Source: JAQGMV01 sp963828715
GTDB taxonomy: Bacteria; Pseudomonadota; Gammaproteobacteria; Burkholderiales; SG8-41
Length of the DNA: 64,000 nucleotides
Reading direction: 5' to 3'
Assembly (NCBI GenBank): GCA_963828715.1
Contig: CAWHFX010000002.1
Span: 806,001-870,000 of the forward strand
How positions within the stretch are numbered: the first letter of the stretch is position 1; the number at the start of each line of letters is the position of its first letter. Under the pieces are notes generated by a model. It was given only the letters and a program-made list of their open reading frames with translations, searched no databases and was not told where the DNA came from. Position numbers and translations under genes: made by a program. Below are positions 25,819-35,738 of this stretch, piece by piece.

Positions 25819-25847
25819 CCTGCCTCAGGCCTCGCACGCTCGGACGG
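25819..25847 (+). repeat. Dispersed repeat family 3, copy
   Basis: CTGCCTCAGGCCTCGCACGC followed by TCGGACGG, immediately after the uvrD stop. See the copies at 15051 and 6615 (inverted). Confidence 0.6.
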
Positions 25848-25913
25848 AGTGCTAACCGGCGCGTGCGAGCTACGTTCGCGGGAGACCGCGGACGGCGGAG
25901 CAGTGCCTGCGGC

Positions 25914-26723
25914 TCACCGGAGTCGGGTGGTGCTACCTACCGGTTCTTCGCCCGCCAGAAAAATATCCTTATAGCTCACGTAGAGCGACGGCACGACGAT
26001 CGGCGCAAGCAGCCATAGCGCGAGATCGTATTGTCCGAGCAGGATGCCGAACGGCATCGCGAGGAACATGCCGACCAGGAGAAGCATCCCATAGAGCAGC
26101 ATCGAGCCGGTGTTCTTCACGCACGCGAGGAAGCTCTCTTTGAGTGCGACGAGCGGCTTCTCGTCGTGGAAATACACGAGCAGCGGTGCATACCAGAGCG
26201 CCATCAGGAGGGGCACCGAAACCAGCGTGCCGACGAGCAGGGCGCGCGCGACATTGACCGCGGCGACCTGCGCGTCCTTCGCGAGTTGCGGATCGATCGC
26301 GGCCTTCTGCGACATGATTTTGCTCATGGTCGCCATCGATTCACCGCCGAGACTCAATACGAGCATCATGACGGCGATATTGCCCACGAGGGAAATGCCC
26401 CCGATCGTTACGAGCTGCGCCGCGTTCCTGCGGAAACCGACGAGAAGATAACCCGCCACGAGGCGCTCCCCACGCTCCAGTGCGCGGCAGCCATCCATCA
26501 GTCCGACGATGAATACCGGCATCAGCAGGACGAAGATGATCTGGAGCAGTGGGGCGAAGTCGATCTGGAGCACCCGCGGAACGAGCACCAGCACCTTCAT
26601 GAAAACCAGGAGCGCGAGCAGGAGCAGGACCCACGTCGAGGCGCTCTTTCGAAAAAGGGCGAACCCTTCGACGATCCACAACCAGCCGTGGCCCGCCGGG
26701 ACCGATCGCGATGCAGTACTCAT
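25914..26723 (-). CDS. BPSS1780-family integral membrane protein
   Basis: 269 residues with about six hydrophobic segments. The N-terminus VPAGHGWLWIVEGFALFRK is typical of a betaproteobacterial membrane protein family (BPSS1780) of unknown function. It sits 20 bp downstream of thrB, reading the same way. Convergent with uvrD across ~100 bp containing a family 3 repeat. Confidence 0.75.
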   Translation of the reverse strand: MSTASRSVPAGHGWLWIVEGFALFRKSASTWVLLLLALLVFMKVLVLVPRVLQIDFAPLLQIIFVLLMPVFIVGLMDGCRALERGERLVAGYLLVGFRRNAAQLVTIGGISLVGNIAVMMLVLSLGGESMATMSKIMSQKAAIDPQLAKDAQVAAVNVARALLVGTLVSVPLLMALWYAPLLVYFHDEKPLVALKESFLACVKNTGSMLLYGMLLLVGMFLAMPFGILLGQYDLALWLLAPIVVPSLYVSYKDIFLAGEEPVGSTTRLR

Positions 26724-26743
26724 TTCAATTTATTGTACATACA

Positions 26744-27694
26744 TCATGACGACGCTCGGAGACAAACGTCCGGATGTTCGATATGGCGTCGGAGGATGCG
26801 CTCGAAGTGAGCGGGATCCTTGGCGTGCGTGAGCTCTCCGGGGCGTGGCAGATGCAGGTCATAAAGGCGCGAAATCCAGAAACGAAGTGCAGCCGCCCTC
26901 AGCGTGACCGGCCACGCATCCGCTTCCCGTTCGCCGATCGGCCGTGTCGCTTCGTAGGCATCGACCAGTGCGCGCACGCGCGTGTCGTCGAGGCGGCCGT
27001 CCGTGTGCACGCACCAGTCGTTCGCCGTGATGGCGAGATCGTAGAGCAATGCGTCCGTGCACGCGAAGTAGAAATCGATGACGCCTGAAATGCGCCCCTG
27101 CTCGAACAGCACGTTGTCCCGAAACAGGTCTGCGTGGATCGGCCCGTGCGGCAACGCGTGGAACGCGTACTGAGCCTGAAAAGCGATTTCGTCCCGGAGC
27201 AGAGCCGCGTTTTCGGATTCGAGAAACGGCAGGATCTCCGGCACCACGGTCTGCCACCATGACAGCCCCCGCGGATTCGGCATGCTCGCCGGATAGGATT
27301 GCCCCACCACGTGGATGCGTCCGAGCATGGTGCCCACCGCGCTGCAGTGCGCCGGGTCGGGCCGGGTGACGTCGTGCCCGGGCAGGAAAGCCACGAGCGC
27401 GGCGGGCTTGCCGTTGAGCTCGCCCAGGAGCTGGCCGTGATCGTTCGCGAGCGGGCGCGCGCTCGGTATGCCGTGATCGGCAAGGAATGCCATCAGGTTG
27501 AGATAGAACGGAAGCTCCGATCGGGTGAGCTTCTCGAAGAGCGTCAGAACGTAGCGCCCGGCCGTCGTCGTGACGAAGTAGTTGGTGTTCTCGATTCCGG
27601 CCGCGATGCCACGCAGGTCAAGGAGCGTGCCGACGTTGTAGTGGATAAGCCAGGTGCTCAGTTCGTCGTCGGTGACGGTCGTGTAAACGGACAT
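26744..27694 (-). CDS. thrB: Homoserine kinase (APH-fold type)
   Basis: 316 residues. Phosphorylates homoserine on the way to threonine. This is the aminoglycoside phosphotransferase-fold ThrB found in beta- and alphaproteobacteria, not the GHMP-fold E. coli enzyme. Signatures are GIENTNYFVTTTAGRYVLTL, the catalytic loop HGPIHADLFRDNVLF and the metal-binding GVIDFYFACTD. Followed by the BPSS1780-like gene and preceded by the DUF2782 gene. Confidence 0.92.
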   Translation of the reverse strand: MSVYTTVTDDELSTWLIHYNVGTLLDLRGIAAGIENTNYFVTTTAGRYVLTLFEKLTRSELPFYLNLMAFLADHGIPSARPLANDHGQLLGELNGKPAALVAFLPGHDVTRPDPAHCSAVGTMLGRIHVVGQSYPASMPNPRGLSWWQTVVPEILPFLESENAALLRDEIAFQAQYAFHALPHGPIHADLFRDNVLFEQGRISGVIDFYFACTDALLYDLAITANDWCVHTDGRLDDTRVRALVDAYEATRPIGEREADAWPVTLRAAALRFWISRLYDLHLPRPGELTHAKDPAHFERILRRHIEHPDVCLRASS

Positions 27695-27788
27695 GCGTAT
27701 GCAAAGCTGCGGCTGTACACCATCGACACTGGCGGCGGCGCCACGCTGGCCGATGCACCTGCTGCTCGAACGTTCTACCTGGCGTGCT

Positions 27789-28181
27789 TCAGAACTGGTG
27801 TATCACCCACATCGGCGGACGGGTGCGCGTATCGTAGTTATCGCGGCGCGTGAAGTCGCCGCGCCCCACGTCGTCGATGAGGTAATAGGAAACGCCATGC
27901 GAGGGCGTCACCTTGATCATGTACAGCTGCCCGTTCACGCGGTACTCTTCGACGGTTTCAGTGCCGCGCCGCTGAATCGTCACCTGCGGCTCGAGCGCGG
28001 GGTCGAGCTCGAGACCGGGCGGAGGTGGCGGCGGTTCCGGAAGGGGCTGCAGTTGCGGCGTGCGGGCCGCCGGCGGTTTACGCTGAGCGGACTGATCGGT
28101 CGGCAGTCCTCGGTCGCCCGGTGCCTGGGCCGACGCCACGAATGCTGCACTCATCAGCAAAAGAGCGAAAACGATACGCAT
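27789..28181 (-). CDS. DUF2782-family secreted small protein
   Basis: 130 residues from ATG 28181: a signal peptide ending ASAQA, a proline-rich stretch (LQPLPEPPPPPPGLELD) and the DUF2782 core (TVEEYRVNGQLYMIKVTP, YYLIDDVGRGDF). Function unknown. It is found beside thrB and polA in many betaproteobacteria, as here. The open frame extends to 28292, but the signal peptide fixes the start. Confidence 0.82.
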   Translation of the reverse strand: MRIVFALLLMSAAFVASAQAPGDRGLPTDQSAQRKPPAARTPQLQPLPEPPPPPPGLELDPALEPQVTIQRRGTETVEEYRVNGQLYMIKVTPSHGVSYYLIDDVGRGDFTRRDNYDTRTRPPMWVIHQF

Positions 28182-28304
28182 CTGACGTTTCCTGTCGAGG
28201 TCTCGATTATCCGCGTTTCCGCAGGGAATCTCAAAAGCACGATGCGTACCGAATATTCCGCGCACGGGAGACGGGCGAGCGGCTGGCGTCATGCTGCCGG
28301 CACC

Positions 28305-29030
28305 TCACAGGTTCAGCAGAATCTCCTGCTCCGCCTCGGACGGCTGGAATCCGCGCTTCTCGAAATAATCGAATATCGCGTCGACGACGCCCTGCGGCTC
28401 GTCGATGACCTGGATCAGATTGAGGTCTTCGGGCGAGATCATGCCTTCGGCGACCAGCGTGGTGCGGAACCAGTCGAGCAGGCCGCGCCAGAACGGCTCG
28501 TGCACGAGGATGATGGGCATCTTGCGTGTCTTGCCGGTCTGCACCAGCGTGAGCGCTTCCAATACTTCGTCGAGTGTCCCGAAACCGCCGGGCATGCACA
28601 CATAAGCAATCGCGAACTTCGCGAACATCACTTTACGCGCGAAGAAATAATGGAAGTTCTGGCTGATGTCCTGATACAGATTCGACTGCTGCTCGTGCGG
28701 CAGCTGAATGTTGAGGCCGACGCTCGGGGACCTGCCTTCGTAGGCGCCCTTGTTCGCCGCCTCCATGATGCCGGGACCGCCCCCCGACATGACACTGAAA
28801 CCCGCGTCGGAAAGAAGACGCGCGGTTTTCTCGGCGAGCGCGTAGTAGGGATGTCCTGCCATCATGCGCGCGCTGCCGAAGAAACTCACGGCGGGTCGTA
28901 TGGCGGAGAGCTTGTCGGTCGCCTGCACGAACTCTGCCATAATACCGAGCACCCGCCACGACTCGCGCGCCGACCATGTCTTGTCCGCAAGCTCAGGTGC
29001 AAGCGGGTGCGGAAACTTGTCGATTGTCAT
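28305..29030 (-). CDS. LOG-family nucleotide 5'-monophosphate phosphoribohydrolase
   Basis: 241 residues, TIGR00730/LOG fold. The hallmark motif CMPGGFGTLDEVLEALTLVQ contains the PGGxGTxxE catalytic signature; also VMSGGGPGIMEAANKGAYEG. Homologues cleave ribose-5-phosphate from nucleotide monophosphates (cytokinin-activating type in plants; PpnN-like in bacteria). The start is at ATG 29030 rather than the in-frame ATG at 29048. Divergent from polA. Confidence 0.87.
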   Translation of the reverse strand: MTIDKFPHPLAPELADKTWSARESWRVLGIMAEFVQATDKLSAIRPAVSFFGSARMMAGHPYYALAEKTARLLSDAGFSVMSGGGPGIMEAANKGAYEGRSPSVGLNIQLPHEQQSNLYQDISQNFHYFFARKVMFAKFAIAYVCMPGGFGTLDEVLEALTLVQTGKTRKMPIILVHEPFWRGLLDWFRTTLVAEGMISPEDLNLIQVIDEPQGVVDAIFDYFEKRGFQPSEAEQEILLNL

Positions 29031-29134
29031 TTGTCCTGCCTCCCGCACAGCGTGAAGCGTGAAATGTGCATGCGCGGTTTCACGTCTGCAAGGACCGACG
29101 TTTCACTTTTCACTTTTCGAGTTTCACTTCCAGG

Positions 29135-31865
29135 ATGAAAACGCTGCTGCTCGTCGACGGCTCGTCTTACCTGTATCGGGCGTTCCATGCGCTGCCGGAC
29201 TTGCGCACAACCAGAGGTGAACCGACGGGCGCCGTATACGGCGTGCTGAACATGCTGCGCAAGTTGCATAAGGATGAGCGCGCGGATTATAGCGCTGTCG
29301 TTTTCGACGCAAAAGGAAAGACCTTTCGCGACGACGTGTATCCGGAGTACAAGGCGAACCGCGAGGCGATGCCGGACGACCTGAGGTTTCAGACGGACGC
29401 GCTGCACGAGGCGATTCGTGCGATGGGCTGGCCTCTGCTGATCGTGGATCGTGTCGAGGCGGATGATGTGATCGGCACGCTCACGAAACAGGCGGAAGGT
29501 CTGGGGACGCGGGTCAAGATATCGACGGGCGACAAGGACATGGCCCAGCTCGTCGGTCCCAATGTGACGCTCGTCAACACGATGTCGAACGAAACGCTGG
29601 ACGAAGCGGCCGTCGAGAAGAAATTCGGCGTGAAGCCCGATCGCTTCATCGACTATCTCACGCTCATCGGCGACAGCATCGACAATATACCGGGCGTCGA
29701 GAAAGTCGGACCGAAAACGGCGTGCCGGTGGCTGGAGCAGTACGGGTCGCTCGATGAAGTGCTGAAGCACGCGAACGACATCGGTGGCGTGGTCGGCGAG
29801 AACCTGCGCAAGGTCACGAGCTGGCTGCCTAAGGCGCGCGAGTTGCTGACGATCAAGTGCGACGTGCCGTTGCCGGTCAAGCTGGAGGATCTCGAGATCA
29901 AGCCGCAGGACAAGGCGCGGCTCGCACAGCTTTTCGACCGCTTCGAATTCAAGACGTGGCTGCGCGAACTGCAGCAGGCGCCCGCTGACAGTCCGACCGG
30001 CGAGTCGAGCGAGCCTGTCGGATCGTCCGTCGTGACGGTGCGCGCAGCGGACCCGTGTGAGTACGAGACCGTGCTCACGGAAGAGCAGCTCAACGCGTGG
30101 CTGCTGCGGCTCGAAGGCGCCGAGCTTGCCGCGCTCGAGATCGAGACGACCGACCTCGATCAGTTTCGCGCGCAGGTGGTCGGCATCTCCTTTTCCGTGG
30201 AGCGTGCGTGTGCCGCGTACCTGCCCATCGGTCATCGCTATGCCGGCGCGCCCGAACAGCTCGACCCGCAGCTCGTGCTGGAGCGGCTCGAAACCGTGGC
30301 TGCGAGGACCCGGCGCACCGGAAGGTCGGGCACAACATGAAGTATCGACATGCACGTGCTTGCGAACTGCGGCATCGCACTCGCGGGCACCCAGCACGAC
30401 ACGCTGCTGCAATCGTACGTTCTCGAAAGCCACAAGTCGCACGAGATCGACAACCTCGCCGAGCGTCATCTCCAGCTCAAGACCACCACGTACGACGAAG
30501 TCACCGGCAAGGGCGCGAAACGGCATTGCGTTCGAGCAGGTGAGCGTCGATACGGCGTGCGAGTACTCCGCGGAAGACGCCGACGTGACTTTGCGGCTGC
30601 ACCAGGCGCTCAACGTGCAGATCGAGTCTGATGAAAAGCTCAGCCGCATCTATCGCGACATAGAGATGCCGCTCATGCGCGTTCTGTGGCGGATGGAGCG
30701 CAACGGCGTGCTTCTGAACGTGGGCTTGCTGGGCGAGCTTTCACGCGAGTTCGGCGGCAAGATGCTGGATATCGAAGCGCGCGCGCATGCGCTGGCGGAA
30801 GGGCCCTTCAACCTCAACTCGCCGCGGCAGATCCAGGAGATCCTGTTCGACCGGCACAAGCTTCCGGTCATCAAGAAGACCCCGTCGGGCACGCCATCCA
30901 CTGACGAAGACGTGCTCGCGCAGCTTGCGCTCGATCATCCGCTGCCCAAGCTCATCCTCGAATACCGCGGCCTTGCGAAGCTGAAATCCACGTACACGGA
31001 CAAGCTTGCCGAGATGATCCTGCCGACAACGGGTCGGGTGCACACGGTCTATGCGCAGGCCGTCGCGGTCACCGGGCGACTTTCGAGCAGCGATCCGAAC
31101 CTCCAGAACATTCCGATCCGGACCGCCGAAGGCCGGCGCATCCGCGAAGCGTTCGTGGCCCCCGAGGGTGCGCACATCGTTTCCGCGGATTACTCGCAGA
31201 TCGAGCTGCGCATCATGGCGCATATCTCGCGCGACGAGAGCCTGTTGAACGCGTTCGCGGCAGGCCAGGACATCCATCGCGCGACTGCGGCCGAGATCTT
31301 CGGCATGGCGCCGGAGGCGCTCAGCTCGGAGCAGCGCCGCTACGCGAAGGTCATCAACTTCGGCCTGATCTACGGCATGTCGGCATTCGGTCTATCGCGG
31401 CAGCTCGAGATCGAGCGCTCGGCGGCTCAGCAGTACATGGACCGCTATTTCGCGCGCTATCCCGGCGTCGCGCGTTACATGCAAGAGCACGCGCGAATCA
31501 GCGCGGCGCGACGGTTACGTCGAGACGGTCTTCGGCCGGCGCCTGTGGCTCCAGGACATCCGCAGCGGCAGCCCGATGCGGCGTCAGGCTGCCGAGCGCG
31601 CGGCGATCAACGCGCCGATGCAGGGCACGGCCGCCGATCTGATCAAGCTCGCGATGATCCGCGTGCAGGAATGGCTCGAGCGTGAAGCCCTGGACACGAA
31701 GCTCATCATGCAGGTGCACGACGAGCTCGTGCTCGAGGTGCCGGATCGCCGAGCTTCCAGCGCGTGCGCGAGGCGCTACCGGGGATCATGAGCGGTGTGG
31801 CGGAGCTTGCGGTGCCGCTCGTCGTCGAGGTGGGCGTGGGGCCGAACTGGGACAAGGCCCATTAG
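29135..31865 (+). CDS. polA: DNA polymerase I (seven frame breaks)
   Basis: Okazaki fragment and repair polymerase. The N-terminal 5'-3' exonuclease starts MKTLLLVDGSSYLYRAFHAL. The 3'-5' exonuclease has KVGHNMKYDMHVL and YSAEDADVTL, but the first metal motif reads LEIETTDLD where DxE is usual. The polymerase domain has DYSQIELRIMAHIS (A), RRYAKVINFGLIYGMSAFGL (B) and MQVHDELVLEV (C). Extra bases at 30289, 30303, 30346, 30521, 31509, 31747 and 31757, six of them a C before a G, break the frame. Removing them restores 907 residues. Loss of PolA in a living cell is possible but rare, so error is likelier. Confidence 0.92.
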
Positions 31866-32032
31866 CCAAGGTCCAATGCGCATCCGTCTCCTCGACCCTC
31901 GGACAATCGGGTGGGAGTGACACGTTCGCGGGTCCCCGCTCCACGTCGCCCCGATCTCTGCTCCACGCTTCAGCGTGCCCCTCTCGTCTTCGACGCCCCC
32001 GCTCGCCATGAGGCTGGTGGTGCTAACTAACT
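31866..32032. other. Convergent intergenic gap with inverted family 2 repeat
   Basis: 167 bp between polA and the DUF4197 gene. It contains CTGCTCCACGCTTCAGCGTG (31954 region), the reverse complement of the block near 11756, and an ACGTTCGCGGG motif also seen near 25873 and, inverted, near 6580 and 6675. No gene seen. Confidence 0.5.
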
Positions 32033-32713
32033 CTACCGCATCGCGCCAAAGACCCGCTTCACGATATCGCTCGTCGCGCCCAGCGGATTCTGACGCAACG
32101 CCTTCTCCTGTTCGGCGATCATCACATACAGGCCGTCGAGCGCCTTCTGCGTCACGTAACCTTCGACCGTCGACTGGTCCTTCTTCAGCAGTCCGAGCTG
32201 GGATGCCTGACCGGCGAGCGAGTTGTACTGCTCGGCCAGCCCGACTTGATCCGTGGCCTTCTTGACGATCGGCAGAAAGCGCTGCGTGAGCTGTGTCTGC
32301 GTGGTGCGCCGGAAATAATCGGTGGCGGCCGTGTCCCCGCCCGTTAGAATGCCTTTCGCATCCTGTACGGACATCTGGCGCACGGAGTCGACGAGCAGTG
32401 TTTTCGCTTCGGGTACCGCTGCCTCGGCCGCGCGGTTCATGGCTACCACGAGATCGTCGGCCTGTTTACGCATGCCGGCGAAGCGCAGCGCGCTCTCGAT
32501 GCGCTGCAATGCCGGCGGCAACGGGATCTTCACCTTCGGATTATCGAGAAAACCGCCGGCCGTCCCGAGTTTCGAGACAGCAGCAGCGGAACCATCCGTG
32601 AGGGCCTGCTTCAAACCATTCGTGGCGTCGGTGTTCGAGATGCTGCTCAAATCTGCCGCAGCCGCCGCGCTCGCGATGATCGTGCCGAGTAACAAACCGA
32701 GAAGTTGCATCAT
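32033..32713 (-). CDS. DUF4197 family exported protein
   Basis: 226 residues with a signal peptide (LLGLLLGTIIASAAAAAD). The mature protein is alpha-helical with NGLKQALTDGSAAAVSKLG, AKGILTGGDTAATDYFRRTT and a C-terminal DGLYVMIAEQEKALRQNP block, matching DUF4197. Periplasmic; function unknown. Divergent from the thioredoxin-like gene, with 15 bp between the starts. Confidence 0.83.
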   Translation of the reverse strand: MMQLLGLLLGTIIASAAAAADLSSISNTDATNGLKQALTDGSAAAVSKLGTAGGFLDNPKVKIPLPPALQRIESALRFAGMRKQADDLVVAMNRAAEAAVPEAKTLLVDSVRQMSVQDAKGILTGGDTAATDYFRRTTQTQLTQRFLPIVKKATDQVGLAEQYNSLAGQASQLGLLKKDQSTVEGYVTQKALDGLYVMIAEQEKALRQNPLGATSDIVKRVFGAMR

Positions 32714-32728
32714 TTTTAGAGTTTTCCC

Positions 32729-33238
32729 GTGAAGACCCGACTGCGGACCCTGCTTCCTATTATGGCCGTTATCGCGGCGGCCGCTATGGCGGTGTATTCA
32801 GGTTACTTTCAGGTCCGGCCTGCGCCCGCCGTGACGTTCACATCGATAACAGGACACCGCGTCGCGACCGGCGACCTGCGCGGCAAGGTCGTTCTCGTGA
32901 ACTTCTGGGCCACCGATTGTGTGATCTGCCTCAGGGAAATGCCGCGGCTGGTCGAGACATACAGGAAGTTCCAGTCGCGCGATTTCGAAGTAATCGCGGT
33001 CGCCATGCCGTACGATCCACCAAATTACGTCCTGCGCTACACCGAAAAGAGCGCGTTACCCTTCAGGGTCGCGCTCGATCCCATGGGCGAACTGGCAAAG
33101 GCGTTCGGGGACGTGAAGCTGACACCGACCACGGTCGTAATCGACAAGCGCGGCAACATCGTCAAGCGCATCGTCGGCGAGCCCGATTTCGGGGCGCTCG
33201 AATCGCTGATCGAACGCAAGCTGGAAGATCTCACGTAA
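32729..33238 (+). CDS. TlpA/ResA-like periplasmic thiol-disulfide protein
   Basis: 169 residues from GTG 32729: an N-terminal membrane anchor (LLPIMAVIAAAAMAVYSGYF), then a thioredoxin-like domain with VVLVNFWATDCVICLREMP, where CVIC is the active site, and the cis-proline block KLTPTTVVIDKRGNIVKR. Such proteins reduce apocytochrome c or other exported thiols; with sox and cox cytochromes in the same window this is plausible, but the partner is not shown. Confidence 0.85.
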   Translation: MKTRLRTLLPIMAVIAAAAMAVYSGYFQVRPAPAVTFTSITGHRVATGDLRGKVVLVNFWATDCVICLREMPRLVETYRKFQSRDFEVIAVAMPYDPPNYVLRYTEKSALPFRVALDPMGELAKAFGDVKLTPTTVVIDKRGNIVKRIVGEPDFGALESLIERKLEDLT

Positions 33239-33261
33239 GTCGTGAGGCCCGGCGTCCGCGC

Positions 33262-33417
33262 TCAGTAGCTGCGTGACGCGCTGCGTTCAATCGACCTGCG
33301 ATTGTCCCCTCGCGACGCTTCGGCGTCGTCCTCGTCATGCCAGTGCAGGCATATGAGCGCGCCCCAGGCGAGGCCAGCCAGAAAAAAGACCTGTCCGAGA
33401 AGAAAGAGAACGTCCAT
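33262..33417 (-). CDS. Putative small single-pass membrane protein
   Basis: 51 residues: an N-terminal hydrophobic helix (VLFLLGQVFFLAGLAWGAL) followed by a charged tail beginning HWHDEDDAEASRGDN. The ATG at 33417 has a GGAG seven bases upstream. No family recognised. The antisense strand shows nothing better. It fills most of the ~320-bp gap between the TlpA-like gene and lipA. Confidence 0.4.
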   Translation of the reverse strand: MDVLFLLGQVFFLAGLAWGALICLHWHDEDDAEASRGDNRRSIERSASRSY

Positions 33418-33556
33418 GTCGGGCTCCATGCAGGCGGGACTGTTCCTGTCCGCGAGGAGCCCATTGTCCGGAGACGGGTGAATTACGACATCGGACAAAG
33501 GTCGGAGGGGCGCTCGCGGCGCTCGCGCTGAAGGCTCGGGCGCTTGCCGCCCGACC

Positions 33557-34498
33557 CTACGCGAGCACGCCGGCGTCGTGCGCCTGCTGATCCGCGTGAT
33601 AGCTCGAGCGCACGAGCGGGCCGCAGGCGGCATGCATGAAGCCAAGCGCTCGCGCGTGTTCGGCGTAGCTGTCGAACACGTGCGGCTCGACGTAGCGCAG
33701 TACGGGCAGGTGGTGTGTCGAAGGCTGCAGGTACTGGCCGATCGTGAGCATGTCCACGTCGTGCTCGCGGAGATCGCGCATGACCTGCAGGATCTCCTCG
33801 TCGGTCTCGCCGAGACCGACCATGAGGCCCGACTTCGTCGGGATGGCGGGGAACCGCGCCTTGAAGTCTTTCAGAAGCCGCAGCGAGTGCGCGTAGTCGG
33901 AGCCGGGACGCGCCTGTCGATACAGTCGCGGCACCGTCTCGAGGTTGTGGTTCATGACATCCGGCGGCGAGACGGAGAGGGTCTCGAGCGCGGGCTCGAG
34001 GCGGCCGCGAAAGTCGGGAACGAGGATTTCGATGCGGGTGCGCGGGGAGCGTTCGCGCACGGCGCTGATGCAATCTCTGAAATGCGCGGCCCCGCCGTCG
34101 CGCAGGTCGTCGCGGTCAACGCTGGTGATCACGACGTACCTGAGCGCCAGCGCCGCGATCGTTTCAGCGAGGTGGACGGGTTCGGCCGGATCGGGTGGCG
34201 CCGGCCGGCCATGCGCGACGTCGCAGAAGGGACAGCGGCGCGTGCAGAGATCGCCCAGGATCATGAACGTCGCCGTGCCCTTTCCGAAACACTCGCCGAT
34301 GTTCGGACAGGATGCTTCCTCGCACACCGTGTGCAGCTTCTGCTCGCGCAGGAGATGCTTGATCTCCTGGAACCGCGGCGCGTTGCTCATGCGCACGCGA
34401 ATCCAGTCGGGCTTTCTCAGGCGCTCGGCGGGCACGATCTTGATCGGGATGCGCGCGGTCTTTGCCGCGCCCTTTTCCTTCGCGCCGATCGTGCTCAA
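33557..34498 (-). CDS. lipA: Lipoyl synthase
   Basis: 313-residue radical SAM enzyme that inserts two sulfurs into octanoyl groups on E2 and GcvH proteins. It has the auxiliary cluster motif VCEEASCPNIGECFG, the radical SAM motif CTRRCPFC, and the C-terminal RSSYHAD serine-arginine motif. The start is TTG 34498, overlapping the lipB stop (TTGA), so the pair is coupled. The lipoyl-bearing E3 of this window is a probable client. Confidence 0.95.
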   Translation of the reverse strand: MSTIGAKEKGAAKTARIPIKIVPAERLRKPDWIRVRMSNAPRFQEIKHLLREQKLHTVCEEASCPNIGECFGKGTATFMILGDLCTRRCPFCDVAHGRPAPPDPAEPVHLAETIAALALRYVVITSVDRDDLRDGGAAHFRDCISAVRERSPRTRIEILVPDFRGRLEPALETLSVSPPDVMNHNLETVPRLYRQARPGSDYAHSLRLLKDFKARFPAIPTKSGLMVGLGETDEEILQVMRDLREHDVDMLTIGQYLQPSTHHLPVLRYVEPHVFDSYAEHARALGFMHAACGPLVRSSYHADQQAHDAGVLA

Positions 34499-35148
34499 GA
34501 CAAAATCTCCACCAGACGTTCGATGAGCTTTTCACCCGCTCGTTCCGCGCTGTCGGTGACGCCCAGATCGCGCAACTGGGTGACCGCCAGTCCGGGATAA
34601 CCGCAGGGATCGATGGCGTGGAACGGAGAGAGGTCCATGTCGACGTTGAGCGCGAGCCCGTGGTACGAGGCGCCGCGCGTGATGCGAAGCCCCAATGCTG
34701 CGATTTTCGCGCCTTCCACGTATACACCCGGGGCATCGATCGAACCCGCAGCGCGAATCCGGTAGCCCGCGAGCAAGTCTATCACGGCGCTTTCCATCAG
34801 CCGCACGAGCGGCCGCACCGTAAGCCGGCGGCGCTTCATGTCGAGCAGGACATAGACGATCACCTGACCGGGACCGTGATATGTGATCTGACCGCCGCGG
34901 TCGACGCGGACGATCGGAATGTCGCTGCGGCCACGCGGCAGATGCGCCGCGCGCGCGCCCACGCCCAGCGTGTAAACGGGCTCGTGCTCGACCAGCCACA
35001 ACTCGTCCGGCGTGCCGGCGTTGCGCGCGCGGGTGAAATCCTGCATCGCGTGCCACACGATCTCATAGGGCGCGGCGCCGAGCCGCCTGACCGCGATGGC
35101 CGGGGGACCGGGCTCGGGACGTTCGCGTGCAACGCTGTGAACGTTCAC
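34495..35148 (-). CDS. lipB: Octanoyl-(acyl carrier protein):protein octanoyltransferase
   Basis: Transfers octanoate from ACP to lipoyl domains. It has VDRGGQITYHGPGQVIVY, the catalytic lysine in GAKIAALGLRITRG and the catalytic cysteine in DPCGYPGLAVTQL. The start is unclear: GTG 35148 gives 217 residues, the usual size; a TTG at 35187 would add 13 residues. Neither has a strong RBS. Coupled to lipA. Confidence 0.93.
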   Translation of the reverse strand: MNVHSVARERPEPGPPAIAVRRLGAAPYEIVWHAMQDFTRARNAGTPDELWLVEHEPVYTLGVGARAAHLPRGRSDIPIVRVDRGGQITYHGPGQVIVYVLLDMKRRRLTVRPLVRLMESAVIDLLAGYRIRAAGSIDAPGVYVEGAKIAALGLRITRGASYHGLALNVDMDLSPFHAIDPCGYPGLAVTQLRDLGVTDSAERAGEKLIERLVEILS

Positions 35149-35186
35149 GTCAGGGAAGTTGAATTGCGTGAGGAAACGGTAGCACA

Positions 35187-35735
35187 ATGCCGCACTTTCG
35201 CGATTGTCTCACCATGATCATTGCACTTCGCGCGCGGCCTGTCGCAAGCAGCGTGGCATCCATGACGCTGATTGCACTCCAGGCGCTCCTGGCCGGCGCG
35301 GCTGAAACCCCGCCGGGTGTCGATTATCCGAGCAACCTGCGCGAGGTTTATGGTGCGTATCAGGCGGTTCTCGCGCGCAGGGACACGTGCATAACTGCGT
35401 TCCCCAAGTCTCGCGCAAGCGCTGAGAAGGCTTACGTGGCCTGGCACAGTCGGCACCGTAAGCTCATCGAGGAGCTCGATCAGCGCGTGACGATGATGAT
35501 TCGCGGTGCGTCCAAGGACGAAAAGGATTACGCGCGCAACGTGGGTAAGTACGAAGGCGCGATTCTGCGTCAGCGCGAGGATGTAAAGCACGAACTGCTG
35601 CAGCAGTTGCCGAGCGATCTCGACGAGATGTGCAAGGCGCTGCCCGAGTTTCTGCAAGGCGCCGACTCCGATCTCGAGAAGGCGTACGCGGAAGAGCTTG
35701 CGATCGTTCGCAAACGGCCGCTCGCGAAGCGCTGA
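35187..35735 (+). CDS. Hypothetical exported helical protein
   Basis: Up to 182 residues. A hydrophobic N-terminus ending LALLAG-type sequence before AAETPPGVDYPSN suggests a signal peptide; ATG 35214 or 35262 could be the true start. The mature part is charged and helical, with two cysteines (RRDTCITAF, DEMCKALPEF) that could form a disulfide. No family recognised. It ends 3 bp before the cupin gene and is divergent from lipB. Confidence 0.6.
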   Translation: MPHFRDCLTMIIALRARPVASSVASMTLIALQALLAGAAETPPGVDYPSNLREVYGAYQAVLARRDTCITAFPKSRASAEKAYVAWHSRHRKLIEELDQRVTMMIRGASKDEKDYARNVGKYEGAILRQREDVKHELLQQLPSDLDEMCKALPEFLQGADSDLEKAYAEELAIVRKRPLAKR

Positions 35736-35738
35736 GTC

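Noticed and set aside
29135..31865. Programmed ribosomal frameshifting in polA
   Set aside because: Seven separate sites, no slippery heptamers, and the same kind of break in 15 other genes; error is simpler.
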